This document shows positions 15,191-18,989 of a DNA stretch of 18,989 nt, in pieces. Under the pieces are notes generated by a model. The model was given only the letters and a program-made list of their open reading frames with translations. It had not been told where the DNA came from and did not search any database. A program made the translations under genes and the position numbers. Source of the stretch: Burkholderiales bacterium (GTDB lineage Bacteria > Pseudomonadota > Gammaproteobacteria > Burkholderiales > Burkholderiaceae); assembly GCA_947447845.1 (NCBI GenBank), contig CANFNO010000007.1, positions 1-18,989 of the forward strand. Reading direction: 5' to 3'. Position 1 is the stretch's first letter. Each line of letters starts with the position of its first letter.

Positions 15191-15208
15191 GACTGGCCGG
15201 CGCCAGTC
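15191..15208 (-). terminator. Strong hairpin after the Met-rich gene (partial terminator or RNA processing site)
   Basis: GACTGGC-CGGC-GCCAGTC is a perfect seven-pair GC-rich stem with a four-base loop, starting 11 bases after the stop of the Met-rich gene on the minus strand. The bases that follow (TCTTTCCC) are only moderately T-rich. It could end part of the transcription or stabilise the upstream mRNA, giving more Met-rich protein than downstream enzyme. Confidence 0.5.
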
Positions 15209-15219
15209 AGCTGACAAAC

Positions 15220-16005
15220 TTACTTCTTGCCGTCCATTACGTCCGCGCCGTCCATGCCACTCATACCCTTTTGGCCGGACATACCGGACATGCCCTTTTG
15301 ACCGGACATGCCGTTCATGCCACCCATGCCGGACATGCCCTTTTGACCGGACATACCGTCCATGCCACTCATGCCCTTTTGACCGGACATACCGTCCATG
15401 CCGCTCATGCCCTTTTGGCCGGACATGCCGTCCATGCCACTCATGCCCTTTTGACCGGACATGCCACCCATGCCGCTCATCCCTTTTTGACCGGACATGC
15501 CGTCCATACCGCTCATGCCCTTTTGGCCGGACATGCCACCCATGCCGCTCATGCCGCTCATGCCTTTTTGGCCAGACATGCCGTCCATACCGCTCATACC
15601 CTTTTGGCCGGACATACCGTTCATTCCAGACATACCGTCCATGCCAGACATGCCTTGCTGTTTGTTCTTCTTCACCTTTTTCTTGGTCTTGGTCTTACCT
15701 TCCATGCCCGACATACCGTTCATTCCGTTCATTCCGTTCATTCCAGACATGCCGTTCATTCCGGACATGCCCTTTTGACCGGCCATACCGTCCATGCCAC
15801 TCATGCCCTTTTGACCAGCCATACCGTCCATGCCACTCATACCCTTTTGACCGGCCATACCGTCCATGCCGCTCATACCCTTTTGACCGGCCATACCGCC
15901 CATCCCGGACATACCCTTTTGGTCGGTTTGCGCGTGTGCAGCAAATGTTGTGACGAGCGCAGCGGCAACGACAGACATACCTAAAACTTTTCGTACCAAT
16001 TTCAT
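15220..16005 (-). CDS. Secreted methionine/glycine-rich tandem-repeat protein
   Basis: 261 residues. A signal peptide (about 1-26, ending AAHAQ) is followed by a low-complexity chain built from a 12-residue unit GMSGMDGMSGQK and shortened or lengthened variants. There are four units of the MAGQKG type near the N terminus, then a KTKTKKKVKKNKQQ spacer, then ten of the MSGQKG type. Roughly every third residue is Met; there is no Cys or His after the signal. It recalls the 'pentapeptide MXKDX repeat' proteins and the Met-rich secreted MrpX described in Azospira, though it is much longer and lacks any catalytic domain. It may act as an oxidisable methionine pool or bind soft metals such as Cu(I); both are inference. 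AAGGAG precedes the ATG. The 179 bases upstream hold two small inverted repeats (GGGAT/ATCCC, CTGCC/GGCAG) but no clear sigma-54 promoter. Confidence 0.85.
   Translation of the reverse strand: MKLVRKVLGMSVVAAALVTTFAAHAQTDQKGMSGMGGMAGQKGMSGMDGMAGQKGMSGMDGMAGQKGMSGMDGMAGQKGMSGMNGMSGMNGMNGMNGMSGMEGKTKTKKKVKKNKQQGMSGMDGMSGMNGMSGQKGMSGMDGMSGQKGMSGMSGMGGMSGQKGMSGMDGMSGQKGMSGMGGMSGQKGMSGMDGMSGQKGMSGMDGMSGQKGMSGMDGMSGQKGMSGMGGMNGMSGQKGMSGMSGQKGMSGMDGADVMDGKK
15250..15920 (-). repeat. Tandem 36-bp coding repeat array (Met-rich protein)
   Basis: The coding sequence is made of near-identical 36-bp units, each encoding GMSGMDGMSGQK or a variant, with 9- to 18-bp insertions or losses. A non-repetitive lysine-rich spacer at about 15660-15702 splits it. 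Units differ mainly at wobble positions and at the D/G/N residue. All length changes are multiples of three, so the frame is kept. Such arrays expand and contract readily, and assembly errors are also possible. Confidence 0.88.
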
Positions 16006-16184
16006 GAAAACTCCTTGTTATTAAACTAACGGTCTACAAAATTCAGGGATGAATCCCTCTGCCTGTCGGCAGTTCGCGCTACCACGCTCGGTGAACACCG
16101 CGATTCGCTACACAGTCTGGAAGTTCATGCGCCCCAACTTACCGGGACGTAGATCTTTGACCTCTGTATTTTTTTGATTAACCT

Positions 16185-16535
16185 TCATTGGCTTGCTGAA
16201 GCAGCAGCGGCGTTGCTCAATGACTTTGGCTGCGCATGCCATCCCCGCAGGTCATAGGGCCCATGCATGCCTGGACTCCTGAGCGGCACGAACCATGCGC
16301 CGGTTGCGGCTATGCCGGCTAGGTTGTCGGGGACAGGTTTGATGATTCCAAAGAGTCGGCGTTCCGCGGCCTCTTCAGAGACTTTGGGGTTGACCACCTT
16401 AGGCGCACCATCGGGGCGGTGAGCGGGCTTCAAACCAGCGATGTAGGTGCCCTGCGCGACTGCAGGAATGCACGAAACGATGCCCAACAGACCTATTAAG
16501 TAACCAACCGCCAAACCAAACCGTGTTCGCAACAT
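16185..16535 (-). CDS. Small secreted hypothetical protein, first gene of operon A
   Basis: 116 residues. A basic start and hydrophobic stretch (MLRTRFGLAVGYLIGLLGIV) end in PAVAQ, a clear Sec signal peptide, so the mature protein of about 88 residues should be periplasmic or outside. The mature part has no Cys, hence no heme. It has a VSEEAAERRLFGIIKPVPDN helix and a GAWFVPLRSPGMHGPYDLRGW segment rich in aromatic and Pro/Gly residues. I do not recognise the family. It is the first gene after the sigma-54 promoter at 16592-16607, with AGGA about eight bases before the ATG. It is therefore likely induced with the respiratory system and may be a small accessory subunit. Confidence 0.75.
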   Translation of the reverse strand: MLRTRFGLAVGYLIGLLGIVSCIPAVAQGTYIAGLKPAHRPDGAPKVVNPKVSEEAAERRLFGIIKPVPDNLAGIAATGAWFVPLRSPGMHGPYDLRGWHAQPKSLSNAAAASASQ

Positions 16536-16591
16536 TTAGATATTCCTAGCAACTACAAGAGTCATCTCGCTCTTGTTCTTGCTCAGGTATG

Positions 16592-16607
16592 CGCACAAAG
16601 CATGCCA
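16592..16607 (-). promoter_or_regulatory. Sigma-54 (-24/-12) promoter of operon A
   Basis: The minus strand reads TGGCATGCTTTGTGCG. The -24 element TGGCATG is perfect and identical to that of operon B. The -12 element is GTGC rather than TTGC, with GG-N10-GC spacing kept. Transcription would start near 16581, about 45 bases before the ATG at 16535. Two enhancer palindromes lie about 110-125 bp upstream. No perfect IHF site is visible between them, but a T-run at 16644-16650 may bend the DNA. Confidence 0.85.
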
Positions 16608-16674
16608 GTTCAATAAAGCTGCTAAGTGCTTGTTTTCATTGTGTTTTTTTGAAATTCAGCGTCTGCTGAGGGCG

Positions 16675-16695
16675 TGCCTGACAGAATTGCAGGCA
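16675..16695. promoter_or_regulatory. Additional inverted repeat TGCCTG-N9-CAGGCA
   Basis: A perfect inverted repeat with six-base arms lies 15 bases on the promoter side of the paired enhancer palindromes. Its arms resemble but do not match the TGCCA/TGGCA half-sites, and the spacing differs (nine bases instead of three). It may be a secondary site for the same regulator, a site for another protein, or chance. Confidence 0.35.
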
Positions 16696-16710
16696 ATATG
16701 TCAAATATCC

Positions 16711-16736
16711 TGCCAAATTGGCATGCCAAGTTGGCA
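16711..16736. promoter_or_regulatory. Paired enhancer (UAS) palindromes for the sigma-54 activator, operon A
   Basis: Two exactly abutting 13-bp palindromes are present: TGCCA-AAT-TGGCA at 16711-16723 and TGCCA-AGT-TGGCA at 16724-16736. They share their core with the single palindrome at 6215-6227. Centres lie about 112 and 125 bp upstream of the -24 GG of the promoter at 16592-16607. Tandem dyads are typical for cooperative binding of NtrC-type activators. Confidence 0.82.
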
Positions 16737-16784
16737 GATTCGCCGTGATCGCGCCGGATATCCCTGATGCCTAGTGGCTTGGGA

Positions 16785-17663
16785 TCAATTTGGGCTCTTT
16801 TGCGTCCAGCCGATCCACTCGTTTGCGACCAACGCGCCTATGACCAGGACGCCACCCAGCAATACCGACTGCGCGGGCACTTCGTTGGCTCCAACCCAAG
16901 CCAGCAGAATGCCAAAAATGACTTCCAGCAGTTGGAGTAACGATATTTCGGGCGCATGCAGCTCACGCGCACAGACCATGCACAACACGCAGGGGATGGC
17001 GAGTTGAAAGACACCCAACAATCCCAACAGGGTAACGTCGTGCACGCTGGCCTGAAACGGATAGGCCAGCAAACATGTCGCTGCTGTGGACAACAAGGCA
17101 CCCAGCAGCACAGCCGGTACCAAGTCCAAGTCATGCCCCTGATCGTGCAAGTGCTGGCTGATTGTCCAGTTCACTGCGGCTGCAATCGGGATAGATAGGG
17201 CGACAAGGCTGCCCAGCAAAGAAGCTGAGCCGACTTGGGAAGCAAACATATAGGCTATGCCCGCACCGGCAACCAATATCGCCAGCCAAGTTCGTGCCGC
17301 AACCCGATATCCAATAAATATTCGAGCCACGATGGCAGTCAGCAGCGGCCCCACGGCTAGTGTGACCAGAACATTGCCCACGGTGGTCAAGGTAAATGCC
17401 ACCATGTAGGCCGTGAACATTACGCCCCAACATGCGCCCGACAACCAGAGGGCGGCCCCTGCCTGGCGGATCTTCACAAAGACGGAGCGACCCTGAAAAT
17501 ACGGCAGGATCAACAACAGACTGAGCGCCGCAAAGAGCGAGCGCCAGAAAGTCACCTCAAAGCTGCGCGCAAACTCCAGATGGCGGGTAACAACCCCTGC
17601 GGTAGACCACAAGAGTGCCACCAACACCATCACAAAGACGGCTTGGTTGTGGCGCAGCTTCAA
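16785..17663 (-). CDS. EamA/DMT-superfamily permease
   Basis: 292 residues with about ten hydrophobic helices arranged as two EamA repeats: the first starts with FVMVLVALLWSTAGVVTR, the second after about residue 150 with LLGSLVALSIPIAAAVNW. These inner-membrane carriers export or import small metabolites; the substrate is not predictable. The C-terminal repeat ends with GGVLVIGALVANEW, typical of the family. The start shown is TTG at 17663, 12 bases after the typA stop, with no obvious ribosome site; a later start at Met12 is possible. It is probably read with typA rather than with the respiratory operon, whose promoter and enhancers lie beyond its stop. Confidence 0.88.
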   Translation of the reverse strand: MKLRHNQAVFVMVLVALLWSTAGVVTRHLEFARSFEVTFWRSLFAALSLLLILPYFQGRSVFVKIRQAGAALWLSGACWGVMFTAYMVAFTLTTVGNVLVTLAVGPLLTAIVARIFIGYRVAARTWLAILVAGAGIAYMFASQVGSASLLGSLVALSIPIAAAVNWTISQHLHDQGHDLDLVPAVLLGALLSTAATCLLAYPFQASVHDVTLLGLLGVFQLAIPCVLCMVCARELHAPEISLLQLLEVIFGILLAWVGANEVPAQSVLLGGVLVIGALVANEWIGWTQKSPN

Positions 17664-17675
17664 GGCAGAAGCTAC

Positions 17676-18989
17676 TTAGCGGCCAGCGCGCTTGCGTTCG
17701 CTTTCGGTCAGGTAGCGCTTGCGCAGGCGGATCGACTTGGGTGTGATTTCGACCAATTCGTCGTCCTCAATGAATTCCACACCGTATTCCAGTGTGCAAT
17801 CGATAGGTGGCGTGATCTTGATCGCGTCTTCCTTGCCGGACACGCGGAAGTTGGTCAGCTGCTTGGTGCGCGTGGCGTTCACCACCAAGTCGTTTTCACG
17901 GCTGTGGATACCCACGATCATGCCTTCGTAGACGGGATCGTTGGGGCGCACAAACATGCGGCCACGCTCGTCGAGCTTGCCCAGTGCATAGGTGAAAATT
18001 TCACCGGCGTCCATGGAGATCAGCACACCGTTTTTACGGCCACCGATTTCACCCTTGTGCGGCTCGTAGCTGTCAAAGATGTTGGAAATCAAGCCGGAAC
18101 CACGGGTCAAATTCAGGAATTCGTTGGTGAAACCAATCAGTCCACGTGCAGGGATGCGGTATTCCAGGCGGACACGGCCACGGCCGTCCGGTTCCATGTT
18201 CACCAGATCGCCCTTGCGCTCGCCCAGGGCTTGCATGACGCCGCCTTGGTGCTGCTCTTCGATGTCGGCGGTAACCAACTCGATCGGCTCGTGCTTCTCG
18301 CCATTGACATCCCGGAACACGACGCGTGGCTTTGAGACAGCCATTTCGTAGCCTTCGCGGCGCATGTTTTCCAGCAGGATGGTCAGGTGCAATTCACCAC
18401 GACCCATGACTTCGAAGATACCTTCTTCGTCGGTTTCCTTGACGCGCAACGCCACGTTATGTTGCAGTTCTTTTTGCAAGCGGTCCCAGATTTGACGGCT
18501 GGTAACGTACTTGCCTTCGCGTCCGGCCAGCGGGCTGGTGTTGACGCAGAAGTTCATGGTCAGTGTCGGCTCGTCGACCTTGAGCATGGGCAGCGGCGCG
18601 GGGTTGACCGGGTCGGTGATCGTCACGCCAATACCGATGTCGGTCAGTCCATTGATCAGCACGATTTCACCTGGGCCGGCTTCCGTGGCTTGCACCCGCT
18701 CCAGACCCTGGAAGGTCAGAACCTGGTTGACACGGCCCTTAACGGGTTTGCCGTCCGGACCTTCCATGACGACCACATCCATCATGGGCTTGATGGTGCC
18801 CTGGCTGATACGGCCAACGCCAATTCGGCCGACAAAGGTGGAGAAGTCAAGCGCAGAAATTTGCAACTGTAGTGGCGCTGCCGGATCACCTTGCTGGTGA
18901 GGCACATGGTCCAGAATAGTGTTGAACAGGGCCGACATGTCGGGACCCCACTGCTCACCCTGAGCGCCCTCTTCCATAGATGACCAACC
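17676..18989 (-). CDS. typA: Ribosome-associated GTPase TypA/BipA, 3' part (start outside window)
   Basis: The frame is open through the window end, so the visible 437 residues are the C-terminal part of a protein normally about 605 residues long. The G domain with its nucleotide-binding motifs is mostly outside. Visible are the end of the G domain ([12 protein letters not shown]), the beta-barrel domain 2 ([17 protein letters not shown]), the EF-G-like domains ([29 protein letters not shown]) and the BipA-specific C-terminal domain ([21 protein letters not shown]). TypA acts on ribosomes and in 50S assembly, especially at low temperature and under stress. The ATG at 18975-18977 is internal, not the start. 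Confidence 0.97.
   Translation of the reverse strand, partial: GWSSMEEGAQGEQWGPDMSALFNTILDHVPHQQGDPAAPLQLQISALDFSTFVGRIGVGRISQGTIKPMMDVVVMEGPDGKPVKGRVNQVLTFQGLERVQATEAGPGEIVLINGLTDIGIGVTITDPVNPAPLPMLKVDEPTLTMNFCVNTSPLAGREGKYVTSRQIWDRLQKELQHNVALRVKETDEEGIFEVMGRGELHLTILLENMRREGYEMAVSKPRVVFRDVNGEKHEPIELVTADIEEQHQGGVMQALGERKGDLVNMEPDGRGRVRLEYRIPARGLIGFTNEFLNLTRGSGLISNIFDSYEPHKGEIGGRKNGVLISMDAGEIFTYALGKLDERGRMFVRPNDPVYEGMIVGIHSRENDLVVNATRTKQLTNFRVSGKEDAIKITPPIDCTLEYGVEFIEDDELVEITPKSIRLRKRYLTESERKRAGR

Noticed and set aside
15250..15920. Repeat array considered as a CRISPR
   Set aside because: The units adjoin without unique spacers, keep an open frame and encode a secreted protein.
15081..15984. 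Long plus-strand open frames (290 and 237 residues) opposite the Met-rich gene
   Set aside because: They are the reverse complement of the 36-bp repeats, giving monotonous RTC/PCRS or GHTVHA strings with no signal peptide or ribosome site. The minus-strand frame has a signal peptide and AAGGAG.
16070..16086. CTGCC-TGTC-GGCAG as a third enhancer before the Met-rich gene
   Set aside because: The arm spacing differs from the TGCCA-N3-TGGCA core (TGCC/GGCA four instead of five apart), outer bases do not match, and no -24/-12 promoter follows it.

Overview
The window reads as a chromosomal segment of a betaproteobacterium, most likely Burkholderiales/Comamonadaceae (Rhodoferax- or Polaromonas-like). 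This is inferred from protein style and from the divergent smpB / ratA-rnfH arrangement, not from a database search. Housekeeping genes sit at both ends: the C-terminal part of a DUF4124-like protein, rnfH, ratA and smpB on the left (1-1582), and an EamA-type permease and the 3' part of typA/bipA on the right (16785-18989). No gene-free stretch exceeds 300 bases. The largest gaps (16536-16784 and 6020-6249) are the two regulatory regions described below.

Between them (1633-16535) lies a minus-strand block of about 15 kb that looks like one respiratory system split into two operons. Operon A (16535 down to 6250) encodes a small secreted protein, a methionine-rich repeat protein, a pentaheme lipoprotein cytochrome, a Tat-exported DmsA-like molybdopterin oxidoreductase, its DmsB-like four-cluster Fe-S subunit, a TorD-type chaperone, a multi-cluster ferredoxin-like protein, a soluble PAS histidine kinase and a sigma-54-dependent response regulator. 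Operon B (6019 down to 1633) encodes a monoheme class I cytochrome c, a Tat-exported four-cluster Fe-S protein, an NrfD-type membrane quinone oxidoreductase, a tetraheme cytochrome, an unknown protein and a degenerate hemerythrin-like protein. Many genes in each operon overlap by 1-8 bases, which suggests translational coupling.

The two operons appear to form one regulon. Each begins with a sigma-54 (-24/-12) promoter carrying the same TGGCATG -24 element. About 110-125 bp upstream of each lies a palindrome TGCCA-N3-TGGCA, single at 6215-6227 and as two abutting copies at 16711-16736. These are the natural candidate enhancer sites for the response regulator encoded at 6250-7701. A perfect IHF consensus lies between enhancer and promoter of operon B.

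Proposed working model (inference): NrfD and its periplasmic Fe-S partner exchange electrons between the quinone pool and periplasmic cytochromes, and these connect to the DmsAB-like enzyme. DmsC is absent. The substrate and the direction of electron flow cannot be read from the sequence. The DmsA-like subunit has His in place of one Fe-S cysteine ligand. The Met-rich secreted protein beside an S-oxide-reductase-type enzyme raises the possibility of methionine-sulfoxide or oxidant chemistry.
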